Positions 39,949 through 54,380 of a DNA stretch of 64,000 nt are shown one piece after another; position 1 is the stretch's first letter; every line of letters begins with the position of its first letter. Source of the DNA: Auanema rhodensis (Eukaryota > Nematoda > Chromadorea > Rhabditida > Rhabditidae); assembly GCA_964057225.1 (NCBI GenBank), contig OZ059898.1, positions 186,001 to 250,000 of the forward strand. The letters run 5' to 3'. Both the position numbers and the translations under genes were made by a program. Under the pieces are notes generated by a model. It had not been told where the DNA came from. It saw only the letters and a program-made list of their open reading frames with translations, and did not search any database.

Positions 39949-42060
39949 AATTTGTTTTTAGACTAATATGGACATGGGGAATCTAATTTTGAAAACCGCA
40001 TCTCTTTATCTTTCACGTGAAGCGAGTTACATATCAAGTGCACATCACGTGTACATTTAATTAGCATAAATTAAAGTTCACGTAAATTTCAAAGTCATGG
40101 TTACCATTAACCAATATCAATAAAAATTTGTTTTTAGACTAATATGGACATGGGGAATCTAATTTTGAAAACCGCATCTCTTTATCTTTCACGTGAAGCG
40201 AGTTACATACCAAGTGCACATCACGTGTACATTTAATTAGCATAAATTAAAGTTCACGTAAATTTCAAAGTCATGGTTACCATGCACCAATATCAATAAA
40301 AATCTGTTTTAAGACTAATATGGACATGGGGAATCTAATTTTGAAAACCGCATCTCTTTATCTTTCACGTGAAGCGAGTTACATACCAAGTGCACATCAC
40401 GTGTACATTTAATTAGCATAAATTAAAGTTCACGTAAATTTCAAAGTCATGGTTACCATGCACCAATATCAATAAAAATTTGTTTTTAGACTAATATGGA
40501 CATGGGGAATCTAATTTTGAAAACCGCATCTCTTTATCTTTCACGTGAAGCGAGTTACATATCAAGTGCACATCACGTGTACATTTAATTAGCATAAATT
40601 AAAGTTCACGTAAATTTCAAAGTCATGGTTACCATTAACCAATATCAATAAAAATTTGTTTTTAGACTAATATGGACATGAGGAATCTAATTTTGAAAAC
40701 CGCATCTCTTTATCTTTCAAGTGAAGCGAGTTACATACCAAGTGCACATCACGTGTACATTTAATTAGCATAAATTAAAGTTCACGTAAATTTCAAAGTC
40801 ATGGTTACCATGCACCAATATCAATAAAAATTTGTTTTTAGACTAATATGGACATGGGGAATCTAATTTTGAAAACCGCATCTCTTTATCTTTCACGTGA
40901 AGCGAGTTACATACCAAGTGCACATCACGTGTACATTTAATTAGCATAAATTAAAGTTCACGTAAATTTCAAAGTCATGGTTACCATGCACCAATATCAA
41001 TAAAAATTTGTTTTTAGACTAATATGGACATGGGGAATCTAATTTTGAAAACCGCATCTCTTTATCTTTCACGTGAAGCGAGTTACATATCAAGTGCACA
41101 TCACGTGTACATTTAATTAGCATAAATTAAAGTTCACGTAAATTTCAAAGTCATGGTTACCATTAACCAATATCAATAAAAATTTGTTTTTAGACTAATA
41201 TGGACATGGGGAATCTAATTTTGAAAACCGCATCTCTTTATCTTTCACGTGAAGCGAGTTACATACCAAGTGCACATCACGTGTACATTTAATTAGCATA
41301 AATTAAAGTTCACGTAAATTTCAAAGTCATGGTTACCATGCACCAATATCAATAAAAATCTGTTTTAAGACTAATATGGACATGGGGAATCTAATTTTGA
41401 AAACCGCATCTCTTTATCTTTCACGTGAAGCGAGTTACATACCAAGTGCACATCACGTGTACATTTAATTAGCATAAATTAAAGTTCACGTAAATTTCAA
41501 AGTCATGGTTACCATGCACCAATATCAATAAAAATTTGTTTTTAGACTAATATGGACATGGGGAATCTAATTTTGAAAACCGCATCTCTTTATCTTTCAC
41601 GTGAAGCGAGTTACATATCAAGTGCACATCACGTGTACATTTAATTAGCATAAATTAAAGTTCACGTAAATTTCAAAGTCATGGTTACCATTAACCAATA
41701 TCAATAAAAATTTGTTTTTAGACTAATATGGACATGAGGAATCTAATTTTGAAAACCGCATCTCTTTATCTTTCAAGTGAAGCGAGTTACATACCAAGTG
41801 CACATCACGTGTACATTTAATTAGCATAAATTAAAGTTCACGTAAATTTCAAAGTCATGGTTACCATGCACCAATATCAATAAAAATTTGTTTTTAGACT
41901 AATATGGACATGGGGAATCTAATTTTGAAAACCGCATCTCTTTATCTTTCACGTGAAGCGAGTTACATACCAAGTGCACATCACGTGTACATTTAATTAG
42001 CATAAATTAAAGTTCACGTAAATTTCAAAGTCATGGTTACCATGCACCAATATCAATAAA
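39949..42060. repeat. Adjacent tandem duplication of six units (2 x 1056 bp)
   Basis: U228-U233 (39949-41004) and U234-U239 (41005-42060) have the same order: 86T/160TA; plain; 4C with TTTTAAGAC; 86T/160TA; 29A/68A; plain. The TTTTAAGAC variant and the 29A/68A unit occur nowhere else that I found. I saw no base that separates the two copies, so this is among the youngest events in the window. Confidence 0.9.
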
Positions 42061-44700
42061 AATTTGTTTTTAGACTAATATGGACATGGGGAATCTAATT
42101 TTGAAAACCGCATCTCTTTATCTTTCACGTGAAGCGAGTTCCATACCAAGTGCACATCACGTGTACATTTAATTAGCATAAATTAAAGTTCACGTAAATT
42201 TCAAAGTCATGGTTACCATTAACCAATATCAATAAAAATTTGTTTTTAGACTAATATGGACATGGGGAATCTAATTTTGAAAACCGCATCTCTTTATCTT
42301 TCACGTGAAGCGAGTTACATACCAAGTGCACATCACGTGTACATTTAATTAGCATAAATTAAAGTTCACGTAAATTTCAAAGTCATGGTTACCATGCACC
42401 AATATCAATAAAAATCTGTTTTTAGACTAATATGGACATGGGGAATCTAATATTGAAAACCGCATCTCTTTATCTTTCACGTGAAGCGAGTTACATACCA
42501 AGTGCACATCACGTGTACATTTAATTAGCATAAATTAAAGTTCACGTAAATTTCAAAGTCATGGTTACCATGCACCAATATCAATAAAAATTTGTTTTTA
42601 GACTAATATGGACATGAGGAATCTAATTTTGAAAACCGCATCTCTTTATCTTTCACGTGAAGCGAGTTACATACCAAGTGCACATCACGTGTACATTTAA
42701 TTAGCATAAATTATAGTTCACGTAAATTTCAAAGTCATGGTTACCATGCACCAATATCAATAAAAATTTGTTTTTAGACTAATATGGACATGGGGAATCT
42801 AATTTTGAAAACCGCATCTCTTTATCTTTCACGTGAAGCGAGTTACATACCAAGTGCACATCACGTGTACATTTAATTAGCATAAATTAAAGTTCACGTA
42901 AATTTCAAAGTCGTGGTTACCATGCACCAATATCAATAAAAATTCGTTTTTAGACTAATATGGACATGGGGAATCTAACTTTGAAAACCGCATCTCTTTA
43001 TCTTTCACGTGAAGCGAGTTACATACCAAGTGCACATCACGTGTACATTTAATTAGCATAAATTAAAGTTCACGTAAATTTCAAAGTCATGGTTACCATG
43101 CACCAATATCAATAAAAATTTGTTTTTAGACTAATATGGACATGGGGAATCTAATTTTGAAAACCGCATCTCTTTATCTTTCACGTGAAGCGAGTTACAT
43201 ATCAAGTGCACATCACGTGTACATTTAATTAGCATAAATTAAAGTTCACGTAAATTTCAAAGTCATGGTTACCATTAACCAATATCAATAAAAATTTGTT
43301 TTTAGACTAATATGGACATGGGGAATCTAATTTTGAAAACCGCATCTCTTTATCTTTCACGTGAAGCGAGTTACATACCAAGTGCACATCACGTGTACAT
43401 TTAATTAGCATAAATTAAAGTTCACGTAAATTTCAAAGTCATGGTTACCATGCACCAATATCAATAAAAATCTGTTTTTAGACTAATATGGACATGGGGA
43501 ATCTAATTTTGAAAACCGCATCTCTTTATCTTTCACGTGAAGCGAGTTACATACCAAGTGCACATCACGTGTACATTTAATTAGCATAAATTAAAGTTCA
43601 CGTAAATTTCAAAGTCATGGTTACCATGCACCAATATCAATAAAAATTTGTTTTTAGACTAATATGGACATGAGGAATCTAATTTTGAAAACCGCATCTC
43701 TTTATCTTTCACGTGAAGCGAGTTACATACCAAGTGCACATCACGTGTACATTTAATTAGCATAAATTATAGTTCACGTAAATTTCAAAGTCATGGTTAC
43801 CATGCACCAATATCAATAAAAATTTGTTTTTAGACTAATATGGACATGGGGAATCTAATTTTGAAAACCGCATCTCTTTATCTTTCACGTGAAGCGAGTT
43901 ACATACCAAGTGCACATCACGTGTACATTTAATTAGCATAAATTAAAGTTCACGTAAATTTCAAAGTCGTGGTTACCATGCACCAATATCAATAAAAATT
44001 CGTTTTTAGACTAATATGGACATGGGGAATCTAACTTTGAAAACCGCATCTCTTTATCTTTCACGTGAAGCGAGTTACATACCAAGTGCACATCACGTGT
44101 ACATTTAATTAGCATAAATTAAAGTTCACGTAAATTTCAAAGTCATGGTTACCATGCACCAATATCAATAAAAATTTGTTTTTAGACTAATATGGACATG
44201 GGCAATCTAATTTTGTAAACCGCATCTCTTTATCTTTCAAGTGAAGCGAGTTACATACCAAGTGCACATCACGTGTACATTTAATTAGCATAAATTAAAG
44301 TTCACGTAAATTTCAAAGTCATGGTTACCATGCACCAATATCAATAAAAATTTGTTTTTAGACTAATATGGACATGGGGAATCTAATTTTGAAAACCGCA
44401 TCTCTTTATCTTTCACGTGAAGCGAGTTACATATCAAGTGCACATCACGTGTACATTTAATTAGCATAAATTAAAGTTCACGTAAATTTCAAAGTCATGG
44501 TTACCATTAACCAATATCAATAAAAATTTGTTTTTAGACTAATATGGACATGGGGAATCTAATTTTGAAAACCGCATCTCTTTATCTTTCACGTGAAGCG
44601 AGTTACATACCAAGTGCACATCACGTGTACATTTAATTAGCATAAATTAAAGTTCACGTAAATTTCAAAGTCATGGTTACCATGCACCAATATCAATAAA
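41533..44700. repeat. 18-unit block, second copy of the 4928-bp-offset duplication
   Basis: Partner of 36605-39772, exactly 28 units downstream. Its left end overlaps the second copy of the adjacent six-unit tandem duplication, which allows the order of events to be worked out. Confidence 0.9.
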
Positions 44701-45228
44701 AATCTGTTTTTAGACTAATATGGACATGGGGAATCTAATTTTGAAAACCGCATCTCTTTATCTTTCACGTGAAGCGAGTTACATACCAAGTGCACATCAC
44801 GTGTACATTTAATTAGCATAAATTAAAGTTCACGTAAATTTCAAAGTCATGGTTACCATTAACCAATATCAATAAAAATTTGTTTTTAGACTAATATGGA
44901 CATGGGGAATCTAATTTTGAAAACCGCATCTCTTTATCTTTCACGTGAAGCGAGTTACATACCAAGTGCACATCACGTGTACATTTAATTAGCATAAATT
45001 AAAGTTCACGTAAATTTCAAAGTCATGGTTACCATGCACCAATATCAATAAAAATCTGTTTTTAGACTAATATGGACATGGGGAATCTAATTTGGAAAAC
45101 CGCATCTCTTTATCTTTCACGTGAAGCGAGTTACATACCAAGTGCACATCACGTGTACATTTAATTAGCATAAATCAAAGTTCACGTAAATTTCAAAGTC
45201 ATGGTTACCATGCACCAATATCAATAAA
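43117..45228. repeat. 12-unit block, second copy of the 9152-bp-offset duplication
   Basis: Partner of 33965-36076. Its first nine units (to 44700) also belong to the second copy of the 18-unit duplication, so at least two events overlap here. Confidence 0.87.
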
Positions 45229-45932
45229 AATTTGTTTTTAGACTAATATGGACATGGGGAATCTAATTTTGAAAACCGCATCTCTTTATCTTTCACGTGA
45301 AGCGAGTTACATACCAAGTGCACATCACGTGTACATTTAATTAGCATAAATTAAAGTTCACGTAAATTTCAAAGTCATGGTTACCATGCACCAATATCAA
45401 TAAAAATTTGTTTTTAGACTAATATGGACATGGGGAATCTAATTTTGAAAACCGCATCTCTTTATCTTTCACGTGAAGCGAGTTACATATCAAGTGCACA
45501 TCACGTGTACATTTAATTAGCATAAATTAAAGTTCACGTAAATTTCAAAGTCATGGTTACCATTAACCAATATCAATAAAAATTTGTTTTTAGACTAATA
45601 TGGACATGGGGAATCTAATTTTGAAAACCGCATCTCTTTATCTTTCAAGTGAAGCGAGTTACATACCAAGTGCACATCACGTGTACATTTAATTAGCATA
45701 AATTAAAGTTCACGTAAATTTCAAAGTCATGGTTACCATGCACCAATATCAATAAAAATTTGTTTTTAGACTAATATGGACATGGGGAATCTAATTTTGA
45801 AAACCGCATCTCTTTATCTTTCACGTGAAGCGAGTTACATACCAAGTGCACATCACGTGTACATTTAATTAGCATAAATTAAAGTTCACGTAAATTTCAA
45901 AGTCATGGTTACCATGCACCAATATCAATAAA

Positions 45933-46636
45933 AATTTGTTTTTAGACTAATATGGACATGGGGAATCTAATTTTGAAAACCGCATCTCTTTATCTTTCAC
46001 GTGAAGCGAGTTACATACCAAGTGCACATCAAGTGTACATTTAATTAGCATAAATTAAAGTTCACGTAAATTTCAAAGTCATGGTTACCATGAACCAATA
46101 TCAATAAAAATTTGTTTTTAGACTAATATGGACATGGGGAATCTAATTTTGAAAACCGCATCTCTTTATCTTTCACGTGAAGCGAGTTACATACCAAGTG
46201 CACATCACGTGTACATTTAATTAGCATAAATTAAAGTTCACGTAAATTTCAAAGTCATGGTTACCATGCACCAATATCAATAAAAATTTGTTTTTAGACT
46301 AATATGGACATGGGGAATCTAATTTTGCGAACCGCATCTCTTCATCTTTCACGTGAAGCGGGTTACATACCAAGTGCACATCAAGTGTACATTTAATTAG
46401 CATAAATTAAAGTTCACGTAAATTTCAAAGTCATGGTTACCATGAACCAATATCAATAAAAATTTGTTTTTAGACTAATATGGACATGGGGAATCTAATT
46501 TTGAAAACCGCATCTCTTTATCTTTCACGTGAAGCGAGTTACATACCAAGTGCACATCACGTGTACATTTAATTAGCATAAATTAAAGTTCAAGTAAATT
46601 TCAAAGTCATGGTTACCATGCACCAATATCAATAAA
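45933..46636. repeat. Units resembling domain A at the C/D boundary
   Basis: U262 has 100A/161A. U264 has 59C, 77G, 100A and 161A, with GCGAACC where domain A reads GAGAACC. U265 has TTCAAGTAAA (site 133 A), otherwise seen only in U20 (3345-3520). The combination 59C/77G/100A/161A is otherwise confined to U16, U45 and U57. This stretch therefore shares ancestry with domain A, although 35 kb of different classes lie between them. Confidence 0.8.
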
Positions 46637-47516
46637 AATTTGTTTTTAGACTAATATGGACATGGGGAATCTAATTTTGAAAACCGCATCTCTTTATCTT
46701 TCACGTGAAGCGAGTTACATACCAAGTGCACATCACGTGTACATTTAATTAGCATAAATTAAAGTTCACGTAAATTTCAAAGTCATGGTTACCATGCACC
46801 AATATCAATAAAAATTTGTTTTTAGACTAATATGGACATGGGGAATCTAATTTTGAAAACCGCATCTCTTTATCTTTCACGTGAAGCGAGTTACATACCA
46901 AGTGCACATCACGTGTACATTTAATTAGCATAAATTAAAGTTCACGTAAATTTCAAAGTCATGGTTACCATGCACCAATATCAATAAAAATTTGTTTTTA
47001 GACTAATATGGACATGGGGAATCTAATTCTGAAAACCGCATCTCTTTATCTTTCACGTGAAGCGAGTTACATACCAAGTGCACATCACGTGTACATTTAA
47101 TTAGCATAAATTAAAGTTCACGTAAATTTCAAAGTCATGGTTACCATGCACCAATATCAATAAAAATTTGTTTTTAGACTAATATGGACATGGGGGATCT
47201 AATTTTGAAAACCGCATCTCTTTATCTTTCACGTGAAGCGAGTTACATACCAAGTGCACATCACGTGTACATTTAATTAGCATAAATTAAAGTTCACGTA
47301 AATTTCAAAGTCATGGTTACCATGCACCAATATCAATAAAAATTTGTTTTTAGACTAATATGGACATGGGGAATCTAATTCTGAAAACCGCATCTCTTTA
47401 TCTTTCACGTGAAGCGAGTTACATACCAAGTGCACATCACGTGTACATTTAATTAGCATAAATTAAAGTTCACGTAAATTTCAAAGTCATGGTTACCATG
47501 CACCAATATCAATAAA

Positions 47517-48924
47517 AATTTGTTTTTAGACTAATATGGACATGGGGGATCTAATTTTGAAAACCGCATCTCTTTATCTTTCACGTGAAGCGAGTTACAT
47601 ACCAAGTGCACATCACGTGTACATTTAATTAGCATAAGTTAAAGTTCACGTAAATTTCAAAGTCATGGTTACCATGAACCAATATCAATAAAAATTTGTT
47701 TTTAGACTAATATGGACATGGGTTATCTAATTTTGAAAACCGCATCTCTTTATCTTTCACGTGAAGCGAGTTACATACCAAGTGCACATCACGTGTACAT
47801 TTAATTAGCATAAATTAAAGTTCACGTAAATTTCAAAGTCATGGTTACCATGCACCAATATCAATAAAAATTTGTTTTTAGACTAATATGGACATGGGGA
47901 ATCTAATTTTGAAAACCGCATCTCTTTATCTTTCACGTGAAGCGAGTTACATACCAAGTGCACATCACGTGTACATTTAATTAGCATAAATTAAAGTTCA
48001 CGTAAAATTCAAAGTCATGGTTACCATGAACCAATATCAATAAAAATTTGTTTTTAGACTAATATGGACATGGGGAATCTAATTTTGAAAACCGCATCTC
48101 TTTATCTTTCACGTGAAGCGAGTTACATACCAAGTGCACATCACGTGTACATTTAATTAGCATAAATTAAAGTTCACGTAAATTTCAAAGTCATGGTTAC
48201 CATGCACCAATATCAATAAAAATTTGTTTTTAGACTAATATGGACATGGGGGATCTAATTTTGAAAACCGCATCTCTTTATCTTTCACGTGAAGCGAGTT
48301 ACATACCAAGTGCACATCACGTGTACATTTAATTAGCATAAGTTAAAGTTCACGTAAATTTCAAAGTCATGGTTACCATGAACCAATATCAATAAAAATT
48401 TGTTTTTAGACTAATATGGACATGGGTAATCTAATTTTGAAAACCGCATCTCTTTATCTTTCACGTGAAGCGAGTTACATACCAAGTGCACATCACGTGT
48501 ACATTTAATTAGCATAAATTAAAGTTCACGTAAATTTCAAAGTCATGGTTACCATGCACCAATATCAATAAAAATTTGTTTTTAGACTAATATGGACATG
48601 GGGAATCTAATTTTGAAAACCGCATCTCTTTATCTTTCACGTGAAGCGAGTTACATACCAAGTGCACATCACGTGTACATTTAATTAGCATAAATTAAAG
48701 TTCACGTAAAATTCAAAGTCATGGTTACCATGAACCAATATCAATAAAAATTTGTTTTTAGACTAATATGGACATGGGGAATCTAATTTTGAAAACCGCA
48801 TCTCTTTATCTTTCACGTGAAGCGAGTTACATACCAAGTGCACATCACGTGTACATTTAATTAGCATAAATTAAAGTTCACGTAAATTTCAAAGTCATGG
48901 TTACCATGCACCAATATCAATAAA
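47517..48924. repeat. Four-unit tandem duplication in domain D (2 x 704 bp)
   Basis: U271-U274 and U275-U278 both run 32G with CATAAGTTAAAG and 161A; a GGGT unit; 139A/161A; plain. The second unit reads GGGTTATC in the first copy and GGGTAATC in the second. Related three-unit pieces (ACCGTATC; 139A/161A; plain) follow at 48925-49452 and 49629-50156. Confidence 0.87.
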
Positions 48925-50156
48925 AATTTGTTTTTAGACTAATATGGACATGGGGAATCTAATTTTGAAAACCGTATCTCTTTATCTTTCACGTGAAGCG
49001 AGTTACATACCAAGTGCACATCACGTGTACATTTAATTAGCATAAATTAAAGTTCACGTAAATTTCAAAGTCATGGTTACCATGCACCAATATCAATAAA
49101 AATTTGTTTTTAGACTAATATGGACATGGGGAATCTAATTTTGAAAACCGCATCTCTTTATCTTTCACGTGAAGCGAGTTACATACCAAGTGCACATCAC
49201 GTGTACATTTAATTAGCATAAATTAAAGTTCACGTAAAATTCAAAGTCATGGTTACCATGAACCAATATCAATAAAAATTTGTTTTTAGACTAATATGGA
49301 CATGGGGAATCTAATTTTGAAAACCGCATCTCTTTATCTTTCACGTGAAGCGAGTTACATACCAAGTGCACATCACGTGTACATTTAATTAGCATAAATT
49401 AAAGTTCACGTAAATTTCAAAGTCATGGTTACCATGCACCAATATCAATAAAAATTTGTTTTTAGACTAATATGGACATGGGGAATCTAATTTTGAAAAC
49501 CGCATCTCTTTATCTTTCACGTGAAGCGAGTAACATACCAAGTGCACATCACGTGTACATTTAATTAGCATAAATTAAAGTTCACGTAAATTTCAAAGTC
49601 ATGGTTACCATGCACCAATATCAATAAAAATTTGTTTTTAGACTAATATGGACATGGGGAATCTAATTTTGAAAACCGTATCTCTTTATCTTTCACGTGA
49701 AGCGAGTTACATACCAAGTGCACATCACGTGTACATTTAATTAGCATAAATTAAAGTTCACGTAAATTTCAAAGTCATGGTTACCATGCACCAATATCAA
49801 TAAAAATTTGTTTTTAGACTAATATGGACATGGGGAATCTAATTTTGAAAACCGCATCTCTTTATCTTTCACGTGAAGCGAGTTACATACCAAGTGCACA
49901 TCACGTGTACATTTAATTAGCATAAATTAAAGTTCACGTAAAATTCAAAGTCATGGTTACCATGAACCAATATCAATAAAAATTTGTTTTTAGACTAATA
50001 TGGACATGGGGAATCTAATTTTGAAAACCGCATCTCTTTATCTTTCACGTGAAGCGAGTTACATACCAAGTGCACATCACGTGTACATTTAATTAGCATA
50101 AATTAAAGTTCACGTAAATTTCAAAGTCATGGTTACCATGCACCAATATCAATAAA

Positions 50157-52620
50157 AATTTGTTTTTAGACTAATATGGACATGGGGAATCTAATTTTGA
50201 AAACCGCATCTCTTTATCTTTCACGTGAAGCGAGTAACATACCAAGTGCACATCACGTGTACATTTAATTAGCATAAATTAAAGTTCACGTAAATTTCAA
50301 AGTCATGGTTACCACGCACCAATATCAATAAAAATTTGTTTTTAGACTAATATGGACATGGGGAATCTAATTTTGAAAACCGCATCTCTTTATCTTTCAC
50401 GTGAAGCGAGTTACATACCAAGTGCACATCACGTGTACATTTAATTAGCATAAATTAAAGTTCACGTAAATTTCAAAGTCATGGTTACCATGCACCAATA
50501 TCAATAAAAATTTGTTTTTAGACTAATATGGACATGGGGAATCTAATTTTGAAAACCGCATCTCTTTATCTTTCACGTGAAGCGAGTTACATACCAAGTG
50601 CACATCACGTGTACATTTAATTAGCATAAATTAAAGTTCACGTAAATTTCAAAGTCATGGTTACCATGCACCAATATCAATAAAAATTTGTTTTTAGACT
50701 AATATGGACATGGGGAATCTAATTTTGAAAACCGCATCTCTTTATCTTTCACGTGAAGCGAGTAACATACCAAGTGCACATCACGTGTACATTTAATTAG
50801 CATAAATTAAAGTTCACGTAAATTTCAAAGTCATGGTTACCACGCACCAATATCAATAAAAATTTGTTTTTAGACTAATATGGACATGGGGAATCTAATT
50901 TTGAAAACCGCATCTCTTTATCTTTCACGTGAAGCGAGTTACATACCAAGTGCACATCACGTGTACATTTAATTAGCATAAATTAAAGTTCACGTAAATT
51001 TCAAAGTCATGGTTACCATGCACCAATATCAATAAAAATTTGTTTTTAGACTAATATGGACATGGGGAATCTAATTTTGAAAACCGCATCTCTTTATCTT
51101 TCACGTGAAGCGAGTAACATACCAAGTGCACATCACGTGTACATTTAATTAGCATAAATTAAAGTTCACGTAAATTTCAAAGTCATGGTTACCACGCACC
51201 AATATCAATAAAAATTTGTTTTTAGACTAATATGGACATGGGGAATCTAATTTTGAAAACCGCATCTCTTTATCTTTCACGTGAAGCGAGTTACATACCA
51301 AGTGCACATCACGTGTACATTTAATTAGCATGAATTAAAGTTCACGTAAATTTCAAAGTCATGGTTACCATGCACCAATATCAATAAAAATTTGTTTTTA
51401 GACTAATATGGACATGGGGAATCTAATTTTGAAAACCGCTTCTCTTTATCTTTCACGTGAAGCGAGTTACATACCAAGTGCACATCACGTGTACATTTAA
51501 TTAGCATAAATTAAAGTTCACGTAAATTTCAAAGTCATGGTTACCATGCACCAATATCAATAAAAATTTGTTTTTAGACTAATATGGACATGGGGAATCT
51601 AATTTTGAAAACCGCATCTCTTTATCTTTCACGTGAAGCGAGTTACATACCAAGTGCACATCACGTGTACATTTAATTAGCATAAATTAAAGTTCACGTA
51701 AATTTCAAAGTCATGGTTACCATGCACCAATATCAATAAAAATTTGTTTTTAGACTAATATGGACATGGGGAATCTAATTTTGAAAACCGCATCTCTTTA
51801 TCTTTCACGTGAAGCGAGTTACATACCAAGTGCACATCACGTGTACATTTAATTAGCATAAATTAAAGTTCACGTAAATTTCAAAGTCATGGTTACCATG
51901 CACCAATATCAATAAAAATTTGTTTTTAGACTAATATGGACATGGGGAATCTAATTTTGAAAACCGCATCTCTTTATCTTTCACGTGAAGCGAGTAACAT
52001 ACCAAGTGCACATCACGTGTACATTTAATTAGCATAAATTAAAGTTCACGTAAATTTCAAAGTCATGGTTACCACGCACCAATATCAATAAAAATTTGTT
52101 TTTAGACTAATATGGACATGGGGAATCTAATTTTGAAAACCGCATCTCTTTATCTTTCACGTGAAGCGAGTTACATACCAAGTGCACATCACGTGTACAT
52201 TTAATTAGCATGAATTAAAGTTCACGTAAATTTCAAAGTCATGGTTACCATGCACCAATATCAATAAAAATTTGTTTTTAGACTAATATGGACATGGGGA
52301 ATCTAATTTTGAAAACCGCTTCTCTTTATCTTTCACGTGAAGCGAGTTACATACCAAGTGCACATCACGTGTACATTTAATTAGCATAAATTAAAGTTCA
52401 CGTAAATTTCAAAGTCATGGTTACCATGCACCAATATCAATAAAAATTTGTTTTTAGACTAATATGGACATGGGGAATCTAATTTTGAAAACCGCATCTC
52501 TTTATCTTTCACGTGAAGCGAGTTACATACCAAGTGCACATCACGTGTACATTTAATTAGCATAAATTAAAGTTCACGTAAATTTCAAAGTCATGGTTAC
52601 CATGCACCAATATCAATAAA
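50157..52620. repeat. 80A/159C cassettes, including a five-unit repeat
   Basis: Units with GAGTAACAT and ACCACGCACC are U286, U289, U291 and U296. The five-unit order 80A/159C; GCATGAATT; ACCGCTTCTC; plain; plain occupies 51037-51916 and starts again at 51917, where it is cut after four units at 52620. U282 (49453-49628) has 80A without 159C and may be the ancestral state. Confidence 0.87.
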
Positions 52621-54380
52621 ATTTTGTTTTTAGACTAATATGGACATGGGGGATCTAATTTTGAAAACCGCATCTCTTTATCTTTCACGTGAAGCGAGTT
52701 ACATACCAAGTGCACATCACGTGTACATTTAATTAGCATAAATTAAAGTTCACGTAAATTTCAAAGTCATGGTTACCATGAACCAATATCAATAAAAATT
52801 TGTTTTTAGACTAATATGGACATGGGTAATCTAATTTTGAAAACCGCATCTCTTTATCTTTCACGTGAAGCGAGTTACATACCAAGTGCACATCACGTGT
52901 ACATTTAATTAGCATAAATTAAAGTTCACGTAAATTTCAAAGTCATGGTTACCATGCACCAATATCAATAAAAATTTGTTTTTAGACTAATATGGACATG
53001 GGGAATCTAATTTTGAAAACCGCATCTCTTTATCTTTCACGTGAAGCGAGTTACATACCAAGTGCACATCACGTGTACATTTAATTAGCATAAATTAAAG
53101 TTCACGTAAAATTCAAAGTCATGGTTACCATGAACCAATATCAATAAAAATTTGTTTTTAGACTAATATGGACATGGGGAATCTAATTTTGAAAACCGCA
53201 TCTCTTTATCTTTCACGTGAAGCGAGTTACATACCAAGTGCACATCACGTGTACATTTAATTAGCATAAATTAAAGTTCACGTAAAATTCAAAGTCATGG
53301 TTACCATGAACCAATATCAATAAAAATTTGTTTTTAGACTAATATGGACATGGGGAATCTAATTTTGAAAACCGCATCTCTTTATCTTTCACGTGAAGCG
53401 AGTTACATACCAAGTGCACATCACGTGTACATTTAATTAGCATAAATTAAAGTTCACGTAAATTTCAAAGTCATGGTTACCATGCACCAATATCAATAAA
53501 AATTTGTTTTTAGACTAATATGGACATGGGGAATCTAATTTTGAAAACCGCATCTCTTTATCTTTCACGTGAAGCGAGTTACATACCAAGTGCACATCAC
53601 GTGTACATTTAATTAGCATAAATTAAAGTTCACGTAAATTTCAAAGTCATGGTTACCATGAACCAATATCAATAAAAATTTGTTTTTAGACTAATATGGA
53701 CATGGGGAATCTAATTTTGAAAACCGCATCTCTTTATCTTTCACGTGAAGCGAGTTACATACCAAGTGCACATCACGTGTACATTTAATTAGCATAAATT
53801 AAAGTTCACGTAAATTTCAAAGTCCTGGTTACCATGCACCAATATCAATAAAAATTTGTTTTTAGACTAATATGGACATGGGGAATCTAATTTTGAAAAC
53901 CGCATCTCTTTATCTTTCACGTGAAGCGAGTTACATACCAAGTGCACATAACGTGTACATTTAATTAGCATAAATTAAAGTTCACGTAAATTTCAAAGTC
54001 ATGGTTACCATGAACCAATATCAATAAAAATTTGTTTTTAGACTAATATGGACATGGGAAATCTAATTTTGAAAACCGCATCTCTTTATCTTTCACGTGA
54101 AGCGAGTTACATACCAAGTGCACATCACGTGTACATTTAATTAGCATAAATTAAAGTTCACGTAAATTTCAAAGTCATGGTTACCATGCACCAATATCAA
54201 TAAAAATTTGTTTTTAGACTAATATGGACATGGGGAATCTAATTTTGAAAACCGCATCTCTTTATCTTTCACGTGAAGCGAGTTACATACCAAGTGCACA
54301 TCACGTGTACATTTAATTAGCATAAATTAAAGTTCACGTAAATTTCAAAGTCATGGTTACCATGCACCAATATCAATAAA
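52621..54380. repeat. Ten-unit block, first copy of a 2112-bp-offset duplication
   Basis: U300-U309 run 32G/161A; 31T; 139A/161A; 139A; plain; 161A; GTCCTGG; 161A; 31A; plain. U312-U321 (54733-56492) repeat it. Private changes are the AATTTTG start of U300 (its first bases read ATTTTG after AAA), 98/99 region CATAACGTG in U307 and CCAAATGCAC in U313. The 12-unit offset equals that of domain A, though the unit classes differ. Confidence 0.87.

Larger units (their letters stand above)
21997..45932. repeat. Domain C: densely nested cassettes with site 86 T and 160-161 TA
   Basis: U126-U261 are built from a small set of unit classes: 86T with 160T/161A; plain; 4C (AATCTG), with or without 124C; 29A with 126T (AATTATAG); 149G; 5C/39C; and 31C/68A, in the later copies with 44T. 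They recur as four-, five-, six- and seven-unit cassettes, and longer blocks are duplicated on top at offsets of 6, 28 and 52 units. No length change occurs in these 136 units. All boundaries are clean multiples of 176 bp. This is the most layered part of the window and by pattern the section with the most detectable recent copying. Confidence 0.88.
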
